Source of the DNA: an uncultured Methanobrevibacter sp.
GTDB lineage: Archaea > Methanobacteriota > Methanobacteria > Methanobacteriales > Methanobacteriaceae
Direction: 5' to 3'
Length of the DNA stretch: 17,591 nt
Assembly: GCF_900316895.1 (NCBI RefSeq)
Contig: NZ_ONER01000023.1
Span: 1 to 17,591 of the forward strand
Shown: positions 1 through 8,001 of the stretch, piece after piece
How the letters are laid out: each line of letters begins with the position of its first letter
Numbering within the stretch: the first letter of the stretch is position 1
Made by a program: the position numbers and the translations under genes
The notes under the pieces: model-generated
The model's input: the letters and a program-made list of their open reading frames with translations, nothing else
The model's database searches: none
What the model was told of the DNA's origin: nothing

Positions 1-92
1 TTGTCCAACATATAACCATCAGAATAAATTTAATTCCTATAATATTATTTTAAAAAAAGCAGTATTAAATTTATCCTAATTTTGCATCAGAA

Positions 93-959
93 TTATTCAG
101 CCAATGTTAAAAAATCATAAATGATTTTCGCCGCAACAACTGCAGTGCTGTCTCCTAGCCTGTCAGCAGCAGTTTCGACAACATCAAATCCTACAACATT
201 CTTATGGGCCAAAGTTTCGATGATTGCCTCGATTTCAGAAATGAACAGTCCTCCAGGAGTAGGATTGCCAACGTTCGGAGCAATAGCCGGGTCGATAACA
301 TCCATATCTATTGAGATGTAAATAGGTCCGTCAATATTTATCAGGAAATACTCGATGGCATCCATATGCTTGTGGACATCCTTATTCTTGAATGTTTGGA
401 TATTATAGGTTGATTTTACAAATTCATTTTCATCAGCCGAAGAGGATCTGATTCCTATTTGAACCAAATCAACTCCCATTTCATGAGCCCTTCTCATTAC
501 AGTCGCATGGGAATACTTTTCACCGATAAACTCAAAGGCCAAATCCCTGTGGGCATCCAGGTGTACCACTGTCAGTTTTCCAAATCTTTTAATCAGTGCT
601 TTGATGGCTCCGATGGATGCGGAATGCTCACCGCCTATAATTATCGGCCTGATGTTCAAGTCCAAAATTTCATTGACTGTGTCCTCAACTATCCTGCAAG
701 TTTCCTCACAGTTGCCGGGAACAACGTTTACATCCCCGAAATCATGAAAACGAGTTGTTAAATCTTTATTAAAAACAGTATTATATTTTTCAAAACCAAA
801 TGAAGCTTCACGAACAACAATTGGTCCTAAACGTGAACCGGAGTGATAAGAAGTAGTGCTGTCAAATGGAACTCCGATAATTCCAAATGAATTTTCAGTT
901 ATTTCATCATTTTCACAAGAAAATGCAAATTTCCATGGTTCATAGGTATTTAAAAGCAT
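93..959 (-). CDS. speB: Agmatinase (agmatine ureohydrolase)
   Basis: This 288-residue enzyme of the ureohydrolase (arginase/agmatinase) family would hydrolyse agmatine to putrescine and urea in the cytoplasm. The binuclear Mn ligands are all visible: His112 in GGEHS, Asp135, His137 and Asp139 in LDAHRD, and Asp218 and Asp220 in SIDMDVIDP. The length is normal for the family, and the N-terminal GVPFDSTTSYHSGSRLGP segment is intact. The gene follows aIF5A on the same strand after 38 bases. No Shine-Dalgarno sequence is seen before the ATG, and a T-rich stretch lies between the two genes, so read-through or a leaderless start is possible. The arginine decarboxylase that would supply its substrate lies just across the divergent promoter region. 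The family call is firm; agmatine as substrate is inferred from this context. Confidence 0.93.
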   Translation of the reverse strand: MLLNTYEPWKFAFSCENDEITENSFGIIGVPFDSTTSYHSGSRLGPIVVREASFGFEKYNTVFNKDLTTRFHDFGDVNVVPGNCEETCRIVEDTVNEILDLNIRPIIIGGEHSASIGAIKALIKRFGKLTVVHLDAHRDLAFEFIGEKYSHATVMRRAHEMGVDLVQIGIRSSSADENEFVKSTYNIQTFKNKDVHKHMDAIEYFLINIDGPIYISIDMDVIDPAIAPNVGNPTPGGLFISEIEAIIETLAHKNVVGFDVVETAADRLGDSTAVVAAKIIYDFLTLAE

Positions 960-968
960 AATTAATCT

Positions 969-991
969 AAAAAAAAGGAAAAATAAAAAAA
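969..991 (-). terminator. T-rich tract between aIF5A and agmatinase genes
   Basis: Read on the minus strand, the gap between the aIF5A stop and the agmatinase start holds three T runs of 7, 5 and 8 bases with no hairpin. Archaeal RNA polymerase often terminates at such U-rich tracts. This may be a partial terminator that lowers agmatinase expression relative to aIF5A. Confidence 0.4.
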
Positions 992-997
992 GAGAAC

Positions 998-1393
998 TTA
1001 TGATCCTCTAGTTCTCATAATTTTCATATTTCCCATAGCAACAATGTATTCTACTTCAATACCTTCAACGATTGCATCTTTTAAGTCTTCAGGCATTGGT
1101 AAGTCAATGGTATCATAGTTTTCCATATCCATGATTTGTACGTTGTCGCCTTGGATAGAGATTACTTGTCCTAATCTTTTGTCGATAATAGGAATATCAA
1201 CTTTGTTATCTACAGGTTTTACAAGACTTCTTTTTTGATTATCGAAAACACCTACTGCTTCAATTCTTGCTTTTGCAGCTCCGTGTTTACCAGGAGATGA
1301 AGTGGTGTAACTAATGATTTTACAAGCTTCTCCTCCTAAAACAATGTATTTTCCAACTTTTAATGTTTTAATTTCTACAACTTTTGTTGACAT
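998..1393 (-). CDS. eif5A: Translation initiation factor 5A (hypusine-containing)
   Basis: This 131-residue protein is archaeal IF-5A, which binds the ribosome and helps it through difficult peptide bonds such as proline stretches. The hypusination loop reads TSSPGKHGAAK, so the modified lysine should be Lys36, which would receive the aminobutyl group of spermidine from deoxyhypusine synthase. The N-terminal SH3-like barrel and the C-terminal OB-type domain together give the usual length. The ATG is preceded by a strong GGAGG (1402-1406 on the plus strand) at 8 bases. The leader contains an 18-bp perfect palindrome. Agmatinase lies downstream and pyruvoyl arginine decarboxylase is divergent, which places polyamine synthesis beside its main protein target. 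Confidence 0.97.
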   Translation of the reverse strand: MSTKVVEIKTLKVGKYIVLGGEACKIISYTTSSPGKHGAAKARIEAVGVFDNQKRSLVKPVDNKVDIPIIDKRLGQVISIQGDNVQIMDMENYDTIDLPMPEDLKDAIVEGIEVEYIVAMGNMKIMRTRGS

Positions 1394-1411
1394 TAATTTT
1401 CCTCCATTTTT

Positions 1412-1429
1412 TTAAAAACCGGTTTTTAA
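1412..1429. promoter_or_regulatory. 18-bp perfect palindrome in aIF5A leader
   Basis: TTAAAAACCGGTTTTTAA is a perfect inverted repeat centred 27-28 bases upstream of the aIF5A start codon. If the TATA-like box at about 1477-1488 is used, the palindrome lies in the 5' leader. It could be an operator or an RNA hairpin; no specific factor is implied by the sequence. Confidence 0.5.
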
Positions 1430-1476
1430 TCTTATAATAAGGAATATTATTAGATTAATATAAATTATCTTTTCCA

Positions 1477-1488
1477 TTTTATATAAAG
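1477..1488 (-). promoter_or_regulatory. TATA-like box for aIF5A-agmatinase
   Basis: On the minus strand this reads CTTTATATAAAA, a good archaeal TATA element. A start about 25 bases downstream would give a leader of roughly 60 bases containing the palindrome at 1412-1429 and the GGAGG site. A weaker AT-rich alternative lies near 1456-1466. Confidence 0.45.
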
Positions 1489-1555
1489 TATTCGTTTAAA
1501 GATATCAAAAAAAAATATATTTCAAAAATATCAAATAAATTAAAAATTTTAAATT

Positions 1556-1564
1556 ATTTAAATA
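1556..1564 (+). promoter_or_regulatory. TATA-like box for the arginine decarboxylase operon
   Basis: ATTTAAATA lies 32-40 bases before the ATG at 1596, so the leader would be only about 8-12 bases. It is followed by a short GTGAT ribosome-binding site (1588-1592). The region is very AT-rich, which limits confidence. Confidence 0.4.
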
Positions 1565-1595
1565 CATTAAACAACATATTAAAACTTGTGATAAA

Positions 1596-2057
1596 ATGAA
1601 AATAGCAATAGTTTCTGGAAAAGATGAAGGGCCAACAAAATTAAATGCCTTTGATAATGCACTAAGCAATGCGGGAATTGGAGATGTAAACCTGATAAAG
1701 GTATCCAGCATGCTTGCAGGCAATGCTGAAATCCAAAAGTTGCCTAAACTAAAAGCGGGAGCAATGGTGAACTGTGTCTTATCAGAAGTCACTTCAGACA
1801 ATCCGGGAGATGAAATTATTGCTGTTATTGCGGTAGCTATCGGAGAGGAATTGGGCTGTGTAGTTGAGACAACCGGAATCAACAAGAACAGCGAGGAAAT
1901 AATTGATGAAGCTAAAGAAATGGTAAAATACATGATGGATAAGCGTGAAGTTGAAATAAAAGACTTGATAATCGAATATTCAACTACAAAAGTTGAAAAC
2001 ATTGCATCATGCATATCCTCAGTAGTTTATTTGAATGACGACATCGTGGAGGAATGA
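1596..2057 (+). CDS. pdaD: Pyruvoyl-dependent arginine decarboxylase
   Basis: This 153-residue protein matches the archaeal pyruvoyl-dependent arginine decarboxylases, which convert arginine to agmatine. The proenzyme cleaves itself between two serines, and the Ser becoming the N-terminus of the large chain turns into the pyruvoyl cofactor. The SS pair is Ser37-Ser38 in the segment NLIKVSS, preceded by the family pattern LNAFDNALSNAGIGDVNL. Glu91 lies where the Methanocaldococcus enzyme has its proposed proton donor. The start has an SD-like GTGAT. The stop is 4 bases before the next start, so the gene is the first of an operon. Agmatine also serves archaeal tRNA-Ile modification, so the enzyme may feed both agmatidine and polyamines. 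Confidence 0.92.
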   Translation: MKIAIVSGKDEGPTKLNAFDNALSNAGIGDVNLIKVSSMLAGNAEIQKLPKLKAGAMVNCVLSEVTSDNPGDEIIAVIAVAIGEELGCVVETTGINKNSEEIIDEAKEMVKYMMDKREVEIKDLIIEYSTTKVENIASCISSVVYLNDDIVEE

Positions 2058-2061
2058 AAAC

Positions 2062-3906
2062 ATGGATGACAAAACCAGGAAAATCGCCAGAAGATTAGCA
2101 AACAAAATGATTAAGGAAGTCGGACCTGCAGTAAGGGAATACGCCGGAACAGAACTTGCAGGTGCAGAAGTGAAGACTGGTGCTGACGGAACCCCCACAT
2201 CTTTCATAGACCAGATAGCAGAAGAAAAAATTGTTACCATCTTGAAAAATGCAGATGTCTACTCATACCTAGTCAGTGAAGAAATTGGAGAAGTCAAATT
2301 AGGAAAAGGAAAGAATAGAAAAGTTAACTTAATCCAAGAGCTAAAACGTACTGATTTGGATGAAGAGGAAACTCCAAAATTCATTTTTTTAATTGATCCA
2401 GTTGACGGAACAACCAATGCAACAAAAGAAATCCCTGCATATGCCATTTCCATTGCAGTTGCTGAAGTGAATCAGGGACGCGCTGCAACAATTAATGACG
2501 TCGAACTAGGATTTTTATACAATTTGGCAAACGGTAACTTTTTTGAAGCCGAAAAAGGCAAAGGATGTAGGCTGAACAATGAAAAAGTCGAACCGAGCAA
2601 AGTCATAAAAATCAATCAGATGACACTTGGAGGTTTCACAAAATCTGGAACTTCAGAAGCTTCAAAGCTTGTTGACAGTGCACGTCGTATGAGGGTTTTA
2701 GGAAGCGTAGCTTTAGAGCTTTCCTATGTTGCAAGCGGAAAATATGATGCATTTCTTGATTTGAGAGGAAGTAGGATTATTGATATTGCAGCCGGAAAAC
2801 TGATAGTTGAGGAAGCCGGAGGAATCATAACCGACAAATACGGTCAAAAACTCAATAACGTATTGAGCATTTATGAAAAGGCAATCGTTGTTGCTGCAAA
2901 CAATGAAATAATGCACAAGCAAATGATTGACATACTGAATGATAATCAAGCGGACATAATCGGCAAAATCGGAATCATATCAAGAATCGATCAGACCCCA
3001 CCAATCGTATTTGCCGCAAAAATAATTGATTACCTGCTTACAAATGGTCGTGAAGTAATTATAGAAAATCAACTGGTGCATGAACTGGTTAAATTAAAGG
3101 AAAATCCTGACTTGAATAAAATAATTCTGGAAAGCAAAGAGAAATATCCTGAAATCGCACCGATGCTGGATGACATCAACTTCAACATTGACTACGAAAA
3201 GATATCAATGAACCTATATGATTTTGACTGTGACATGGCCCTGATTTTGGGAGGTGACGGAACACTTCTAAGGGCACACAATAAAATGCAAAATAACATT
3301 CCATTATTTGGAATCAACATGGGTACAGTTGGATTCTTAACAGAAATCGAAGTCAAACATACCTTTGAAGCATTGGAAGAAATCATGAAGGGAGAATACT
3401 ATAAAGAAAAAAGAACACGACTTATTGTATCCCACGAAAATCACAACTTCAAGGCCATGAACGAAGTTGTGGTGATGACAGACAAGCCTGCAAAAATGCT
3501 CCATTTCCAGATATTGGTCGATGGAGAAATCATTGAAGAGGTGAGAGCCGACGGACTAATCATTTCAACACCAAGCGGTTCAACAGCATATTCAATGTCT
3601 GCCGGAGGACCTATTGTGGATCCGAAAGTTGCAGGATTCATCATAAATCCTATTTGCCCATACAAACTGGGAGCCAGACCGTTTGTCGTGTCCGACAACA
3701 GTGAAATCACTGTCAAATTACTTAAAAAAGGTAAAAATGCAGTATTCGTTATGGACGGCCAAATCAATGAAGAGGCAAAATATGAGGAAGAAATCAAATT
3801 TAAGAAATCCCCTAAAGATGCTCTTTTCATTAGAACTTCAACCAAATACTTCTATGAAAAAGTTAAAGATAAATTAAACGAAGGCGGAATCAAAAAATCC
3901 TCCTAG
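2062..3906 (+). CDS. nadK: Bifunctional inositol-phosphatase-family / NAD kinase fusion
   Basis: This 614-residue protein joins two enzymes. Residues 1 to about 290 form an inositol monophosphatase-family phosphatase: Glu73-Glu74 in SEEIGE, DPVDGT at 112-117, and Asp241 in DIAAG. Residues from about 300 to the end form an NAD kinase: GGDG at 397-400, the NE motif at 467-468, and TPSGSTAYS at 503-511. The same fusion is known from Methanocaldococcus jannaschii, where it has NAD kinase and NADP phosphatase activity, so it may set the NAD/NADP balance. An ATG at 2035 is also in frame, but 2062 is preferred because GGAGG (2048-2052) lies 9 bases before it and the earlier start overlaps pdaD. All motif residues appear intact. 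CfbE follows after 8 bases. Confidence 0.92.
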   Translation: MDDKTRKIARRLANKMIKEVGPAVREYAGTELAGAEVKTGADGTPTSFIDQIAEEKIVTILKNADVYSYLVSEEIGEVKLGKGKNRKVNLIQELKRTDLDEEETPKFIFLIDPVDGTTNATKEIPAYAISIAVAEVNQGRAATINDVELGFLYNLANGNFFEAEKGKGCRLNNEKVEPSKVIKINQMTLGGFTKSGTSEASKLVDSARRMRVLGSVALELSYVASGKYDAFLDLRGSRIIDIAAGKLIVEEAGGIITDKYGQKLNNVLSIYEKAIVVAANNEIMHKQMIDILNDNQADIIGKIGIISRIDQTPPIVFAAKIIDYLLTNGREVIIENQLVHELVKLKENPDLNKIILESKEKYPEIAPMLDDINFNIDYEKISMNLYDFDCDMALILGGDGTLLRAHNKMQNNIPLFGINMGTVGFLTEIEVKHTFEALEEIMKGEYYKEKRTRLIVSHENHNFKAMNEVVVMTDKPAKMLHFQILVDGEIIEEVRADGLIISTPSGSTAYSMSAGGPIVDPKVAGFIINPICPYKLGARPFVVSDNSEITVKLLKKGKNAVFVMDGQINEEAKYEEEIKFKKSPKDALFIRTSTKYFYEKVKDKLNEGGIKKSS

Positions 3907-3914
3907 GTGCGACA

Positions 3915-5333
3915 ATGAACAATCTGGTAATTGATTTGACACATGGCGGAGTAAAAATAGCCATCAGTTTAGCCAAAAAGGATAAAAATGTTCTTGCTTA
4001 TGATTTGTACAATACGCTGAAAGGCATCGATGCCAAAATGCTTGAGGTATATGGCGTTGAATTAATCCAGCTGGAAGAATTGAGTGATTTTAAAGGAGAT
4101 ATGAATATAATCTATCCCATACACATGCCTTTAAGCTTTGATGAAATAGAATCATTCAATCCGAACCTTAACTACACTTTCCAAAGCCATCATGAAATCA
4201 TTTGTGAAATCCTTAAGGACTGGGGAGAGGATATCCCAAAAGTTGAAATAACCGGAGTTAAGGGAAAAACAACTTCCGCTTTTATGCTTAAGGAAATCCT
4301 TATTGACGAAAACCCATTGATATTGTCCAGCCTTGGAGCGCTGCTATATGAAAATAAAAAGGAGATTATCCTAAAAAAAGATATTTCAATTGCCCCTGCA
4401 AACATCAAAGAAACAATTGATTTGGCATATAAAATAGCCAATCCCATCTGCAAAATAGCCGAGGGCACAGTTGTGAGTGAAAACCTGAGAAAATACAACT
4501 CCGCAATCTTTGAATCATCTTTGGGAGTGAGCGGAATTGGAGATGTCGGGCTTTTATTGAACATCGTTGAAAATTATCCTATTGCAAAGGGCAGAAGCAC
4601 TGCCAGTGAGGCCAAAAAGCAGGTATTCCGATGCAGATGCGTATGCATTCAAAAGGAGGCTCTGGACAAATACTATCACGAGGTCAAACATGAAAAGACC
4701 AATTCATTTTCCCTGACTGACGATAAGGCAAACCTGTTCGTTAGCGATGTCGAATACGGCCTTGACCAGACTGTCCTGGAAATCACATATAATGAGGTAA
4801 AAACAATAAATGACAATGTCATTTCCGGTGAAATGCAAGTGAAAACATTTGCTCCGGGACCACACCACGTAAGCAATGTTTTGGGAGTGGTATTGACCTG
4901 CCTCAGCCTAGAAATCGATTCGGAAAAAATAATGGAAGGCCTTAAAAATTACAAGGGCATACCGGGCAGAACCACAAAAAGAACAATCGTAAATTCCACC
5001 ATTATTGAAGAGATCAATCCTGGATTGAATACTGAGGCCATAAAGGAATCCGTCAACATGATTCAGGACCTGAAGGATTATTATATCTCAATTGGAGGAG
5101 ACTACGGAATTACCTGTGAAGAGATTGATGAAGAAAAACTGTCTGATTTTTTAAACACACTAAACACCGATATAATTCTGACCGGTGAATTGGGATTGTC
5201 AATTGAGCCAAAATTAACTAAAAAAACTCAATACTTCAAAGACTATTGCGACGTTTATGATTTAGCTATAAAAAATAATAAAAACCTTCTTTTCATTTAT
5301 AGGTCAGATTACCGCAAACTTTCACAAAGATAA
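3915..5333 (+). CDS. cfbE: Coenzyme F430 synthetase (Mur-ligase-like CfbE)
   Basis: This 472-residue protein is a methanogen-type Mur-ligase homologue. It best matches CfbE, which uses ATP to close the carbocyclic ring of seco-F430, the last step to coenzyme F430 of methyl-coenzyme M reductase. The ATP loop GVKGKTT is at 114-120. The N-terminus MNNLVIDLTHGGVKIA and the later GPHHVSNVLG and GIPGRT segments fit the family. Length and fold order (N-terminal, central ATPase, C-terminal Mur domain) are normal. A pseudomurein peptide ligase is the main alternative. The placement next to hemC, which makes the tetrapyrrole precursor, supports CfbE. The start is an ATG 8 bases after the upstream stop, with a short GGTG just before it. 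Confidence 0.83.
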   Translation: MNNLVIDLTHGGVKIAISLAKKDKNVLAYDLYNTLKGIDAKMLEVYGVELIQLEELSDFKGDMNIIYPIHMPLSFDEIESFNPNLNYTFQSHHEIICEILKDWGEDIPKVEITGVKGKTTSAFMLKEILIDENPLILSSLGALLYENKKEIILKKDISIAPANIKETIDLAYKIANPICKIAEGTVVSENLRKYNSAIFESSLGVSGIGDVGLLLNIVENYPIAKGRSTASEAKKQVFRCRCVCIQKEALDKYYHEVKHEKTNSFSLTDDKANLFVSDVEYGLDQTVLEITYNEVKTINDNVISGEMQVKTFAPGPHHVSNVLGVVLTCLSLEIDSEKIMEGLKNYKGIPGRTTKRTIVNSTIIEEINPGLNTEAIKESVNMIQDLKDYYISIGGDYGITCEEIDEEKLSDFLNTLNTDIILTGELGLSIEPKLTKKTQYFKDYCDVYDLAIKNNKNLLFIYRSDYRKLSQR

Positions 5334-5354
5334 ATTTTTCAAAAAATTGAAACA

Positions 5355-5417
5355 TTTAATATAGATTAATTCTAAAAATTAATAATGTAACAAAATCTTA
5401 TAAGGTTGTACTTATAA
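5355..5417 (+). promoter_or_regulatory. Candidate promoter and inverted repeat upstream of hemC
   Basis: The 111-base gap contains a TATA-like TTTAATATA (5355-5363). It also contains an inverted repeat, TTATAAG - GTTGTA - CTTATAA (5398-5417), whose left half sits in the palindrome CTTATAAG. The right half could itself be a TATA box, but it is close to the start at 5445. A GGAGA ribosome-binding site lies at 5434-5438. An operator overlapping the promoter is plausible but unproven. Confidence 0.4.
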
Positions 5418-5444
5418 AAGAAAACATTCAAATGGAGATAATTA

Positions 5445-6314
5445 ATGATTGTAGGAACACGCGGTAGTCAATTGGCTTTAGCACAAACAAATCAAGTATG
5501 TGCCGATTTATCTAAAATAACCGGAGAATCTATTGATGTTGAAATTATTAAAACAAAAGGAGATAAAATTACTACCTCCCAATTATACAACATGGATTCA
5601 AAGGGACTCTTTACCAAGGAATTAGATATTGCCCTTCTGGAGGAAGAAGTCGATTTTACCGTGCACAGCTTCAAAGATTTACCAACCGAACTAGATGAGG
5701 ATTTGGAAATCGTAGCGGTTCCAAAACGTGAATCTCCAAATGAAGTGCTGATCTCTAAAAAAGACTGGAATGACTTGGGTCCCGGTTCAAAACTTGGAAC
5801 AAGCAGTCTTAGAAGAGAAGCCTTTTGTAATCATTATAATAAAGAATTTGAACTCAAACCTATCAGGGGAAATATTGAAACCAGAATTCAAAAAGCTCTG
5901 GAAAGCGACCTGGATGCCACCATAATGGCACAGGCAGGTTTAAAGAGGTTAAATCTAACCCAATACATCAAAAATGTATTTCCACTAGATTATATTACTC
6001 CACCTGCAGGTCAGGGCGCATTGGCAATAATTACCCGTAAGGATAGTGAAATAAAAGAGAAAATATCCAAATTGAATGATTACATTTCAATGCAAGAAGT
6101 ATTTGCAGAAAAGAAAGTGCTGGAAGAACTTGGCGTCGGCTGCCAATGGCCAATCGGTTCAATAGCACAAATGAATAACGATAAATTTAATATTTACTCA
6201 ATATTATTGACTAAAGAAGGAGAAATCCTTAAAGAGCAAAGTGAAAAAGGATCCATCAAGGATGCAGTTGAACTTGGCAGACGCATCGGAAAAATTTTCA
6301 CAGATTATGTTTAA
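5445..6314 (+). CDS. hemC: Hydroxymethylbilane synthase (porphobilinogen deaminase)
   Basis: This 289-residue enzyme joins four porphobilinogen units into hydroxymethylbilane, the linear precursor of uroporphyrinogen III and so of F430, corrinoids and sirohaem. The N-terminus IVGTRGSQLALAQT is typical. Other visible residues are VHSFKDLPTE with catalytic Asp78, SLRRE with Arg123-Arg124, RGNIETR at 141-147, and Cys233 in GVGCQWPIG, which would carry the dipyrromethane cofactor. The C-terminal domain is somewhat short, as in archaeal forms. It appears to start its own transcription unit, with a Gfo/Idh/MocA oxidoreductase following after 14 bases. Its neighbour CfbE finishes one of the pathways that HemC begins. 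Confidence 0.96.
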   Translation: MIVGTRGSQLALAQTNQVCADLSKITGESIDVEIIKTKGDKITTSQLYNMDSKGLFTKELDIALLEEEVDFTVHSFKDLPTELDEDLEIVAVPKRESPNEVLISKKDWNDLGPGSKLGTSSLRREAFCNHYNKEFELKPIRGNIETRIQKALESDLDATIMAQAGLKRLNLTQYIKNVFPLDYITPPAGQGALAIITRKDSEIKEKISKLNDYISMQEVFAEKKVLEELGVGCQWPIGSIAQMNNDKFNIYSILLTKEGEILKEQSEKGSIKDAVELGRRIGKIFTDYV

Positions 6315-6328
6315 ACGGAGGAATTAAA

Positions 6329-7285
6329 TTGAAAACTATTAACGTAGGAGTTGTCGGAGTAGGAGCGATGGGTGAAAACCATGTTCGTGTCTACCACAAA
6401 ATGGAAGAAGCAAATTTACTCGCTGTAAGCGATGTGAGCGAAAGAGCACTTAAAAAAATTGAAAAGAAATATGGTGCCAAAGGTTTTACAGACTATAGTG
6501 AACTATTAGAAAATCCTGAGATTGAAGCTGTAAGCGTATGTGTGCCAACCACATTCCACCATGCAGTGGTAATGGAAGCTATCAAGAATGGAAAACATGT
6601 TCTTGTAGAAAAACCTATTGCATTTACAGTTGAAGAGGCCGAAGAAATGATTGCAGCAGCTAAGGAAGCTGGAGTACTGCTTGCAACAGGACATGTTGAA
6701 AGATTCAACCCTGCTGTTCAAAAAGCTAAGGAACTTATTGACGATGGAGTCATTGGTGATGTCGTATCTGCATTTGCAAAAAGAGTAGGACCACTTCCAC
6801 CAAGAATCAAGGACGTTGGTGTTTCAATAGATTTAGCTATTCACGATTTAGACATTATGAATTATTTATTTGAAGAGGAAGTTACCCAGGTTTACGGTTC
6901 AATGAACTGCAGTTTTGACGACAGCGAATTTGAAGACCATGCAGAGATAATGGTTAACTTTGACAACGAATCAACTGGAATCATTGAAGTGAACTGGCTT
7001 ACACCATATAAGCGTAGAGAGTTAGAGCTTACAGGTACCGCAGGAATCATATCTGTAGACTACATCAAACAAAGTATTGAAGTATATGGTAAATTTGCGC
7101 AAGACATTCAAATCAAGCATGAAGAACCTCTCAAAAGCGAATTAAATTCATTCTTAAAAGCAGTGATGAACAATGAAGAGCCAGAAATCACTGGTGAAGA
7201 TGGACTCAAAGCTCTTAAAATGGTTATTGCTGCGAACAGATCCTCCAAAGAACATAAACCAATTAGTTTTGAACAACTCGAATAG
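6329..7285 (+). CDS. Gfo/Idh/MocA-family oxidoreductase, possibly UDP-GlcNAc 3-dehydrogenase
   Basis: This 318-residue NAD(P)-dependent dehydrogenase has the Rossmann glycine motif GVGAMG (10-15), the EKPIA motif with Lys95, and His172 in IHDLDIMNYL, the usual catalytic or substrate residues of the family. The likely substrate is a nucleotide sugar. Methanogen members close to this sequence include UDP-N-acetylglucosamine 3-dehydrogenase, but the sequence alone does not fix this. The start is TTG, supported by GGAGG (6317-6321) at 7 bases and by the N-terminal MKTINVGVVG. It sits between hemC and an HTH-PRTase gene with gaps of 14 and 8 bases, so all three are probably co-transcribed without a shared pathway. 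Confidence 0.85.
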   Translation: MKTINVGVVGVGAMGENHVRVYHKMEEANLLAVSDVSERALKKIEKKYGAKGFTDYSELLENPEIEAVSVCVPTTFHHAVVMEAIKNGKHVLVEKPIAFTVEEAEEMIAAAKEAGVLLATGHVERFNPAVQKAKELIDDGVIGDVVSAFAKRVGPLPPRIKDVGVSIDLAIHDLDIMNYLFEEEVTQVYGSMNCSFDDSEFEDHAEIMVNFDNESTGIIEVNWLTPYKRRELELTGTAGIISVDYIKQSIEVYGKFAQDIQIKHEEPLKSELNSFLKAVMNNEEPEITGEDGLKALKMVIAANRSSKEHKPISFEQLE

Positions 7286-7293
7286 GTGATAAT

Positions 7294-7905
7294 GTGAAAG
7301 AAAAATTAATTCAAAAAGCTCAAGAACTAAGGCAACACGGATTTACAACCGGTGAGATAGCTGATGAACTTAATGTTAGTATGGATACCGCCAGATGGTT
7401 AACTCTCCAAAAAACAGAAGAGGTAAAAGCTGAAGCACCAGTTGACTTTGCTATCAATTGGAAAAGCATTGGTGGAAATTCCACCCGTTTAAGTTACGTT
7501 TCAGGCGCTTTAAGTGATATGGCATTATCACATGGAGATGTTGACACAGTTGTCGGTATTGCAGTCAGCGGAATTCCATTTGCGACCGTAATGGCAGACC
7601 TGATTGAAGACATGACCGGTGAAGATACTTCATTGGCAATTTTCCACCCTCACAAACACAGAAAGGATGCCGATGAAAGTGATGACGAAGGTACAATGAG
7701 TACCAACTTCGCAAGTGTCGAAGGCAAGAAAGTTGTTATAGTTGACGATGTAATCACAAGTGGAACAACCGCAAAAGAGGTAATCCATACCGTTAAAGAC
7801 CTTGGAGGAGAACCTACTTGTGTTACCGTACTAATCGATAAGGCAGGGCTTTCAGAAATTGAAGGCATACCTGTTGAATCATTAATCAAAGTTAGTAGAT
7901 TATAA
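7294..7905 (+). CDS. HTH plus orotate-phosphoribosyltransferase-like regulator (GfcR/PyrE-like)
   Basis: This 203-residue protein has an N-terminal helix-turn-helix (about 1-40, with FTTGEIADELNVSMDTARWL) and a type I phosphoribosyltransferase domain. The PRPP loop VVIVDDVITSGTT is at 147-159. This arrangement is the archaeal PyrE-like family. Its haloarchaeal member GfcR is a DNA-binding regulator of sugar catabolism, so this protein is more likely a ligand-sensing regulator than a pyrimidine enzyme. The start is GTG behind GGTGAT (7285-7290). The gene ends inside a 20-bp palindrome followed by T runs, which closes the transcription unit. Its targets and ligand are unknown. Confidence 0.82.
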   Translation: MKEKLIQKAQELRQHGFTTGEIADELNVSMDTARWLTLQKTEEVKAEAPVDFAINWKSIGGNSTRLSYVSGALSDMALSHGDVDTVVGIAVSGIPFATVMADLIEDMTGEDTSLAIFHPHKHRKDADESDDEGTMSTNFASVEGKKVVIVDDVITSGTTAKEVIHTVKDLGGEPTCVTVLIDKAGLSEIEGIPVESLIKVSRL

Positions 7906-7931
7906 TCTACTACCATTTTTCTTATTTTTTT
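7893..7931 (+). terminator. Palindrome plus T-run terminator after the HTH-PRTase gene
   Basis: TAGTAGATTATAATCTACTA (7893-7912) is a perfect palindrome that includes the stop codon. It is followed by T runs at 7916-7920 and 7925-7931. This has the form of an intrinsic terminator for the hemC operon. Confidence 0.7.
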
Positions 7932-8001
7932 GACCACCAAAGACCATTGACAAAAACCTTATCAAAGAGATTGACACAATTTAAATACAAGAGGTGAAAA
8001 T

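Noticed and set aside
1505..2014. Long open frame on the minus strand opposite the arginine decarboxylase gene
   Set aside because: It is the complement of pdaD, its composition is Ser/Ile/Phe-rich as expected for an antisense shadow, and it has no ribosome-binding site.
2035..2061. Earlier in-frame ATG for the phosphatase-NAD kinase fusion
   Set aside because: It overlaps the end of pdaD and lacks a well-placed SD, while GGAGG sits 9 bases before ATG 2062.
3915..5333. Pseudomurein peptide ligase instead of CfbE
   Set aside because: The N-terminal pattern (IDLTHGGVKIA) and linkage to a tetrapyrrole gene fit F430 synthetase better, though the families are related and certainty is not complete.
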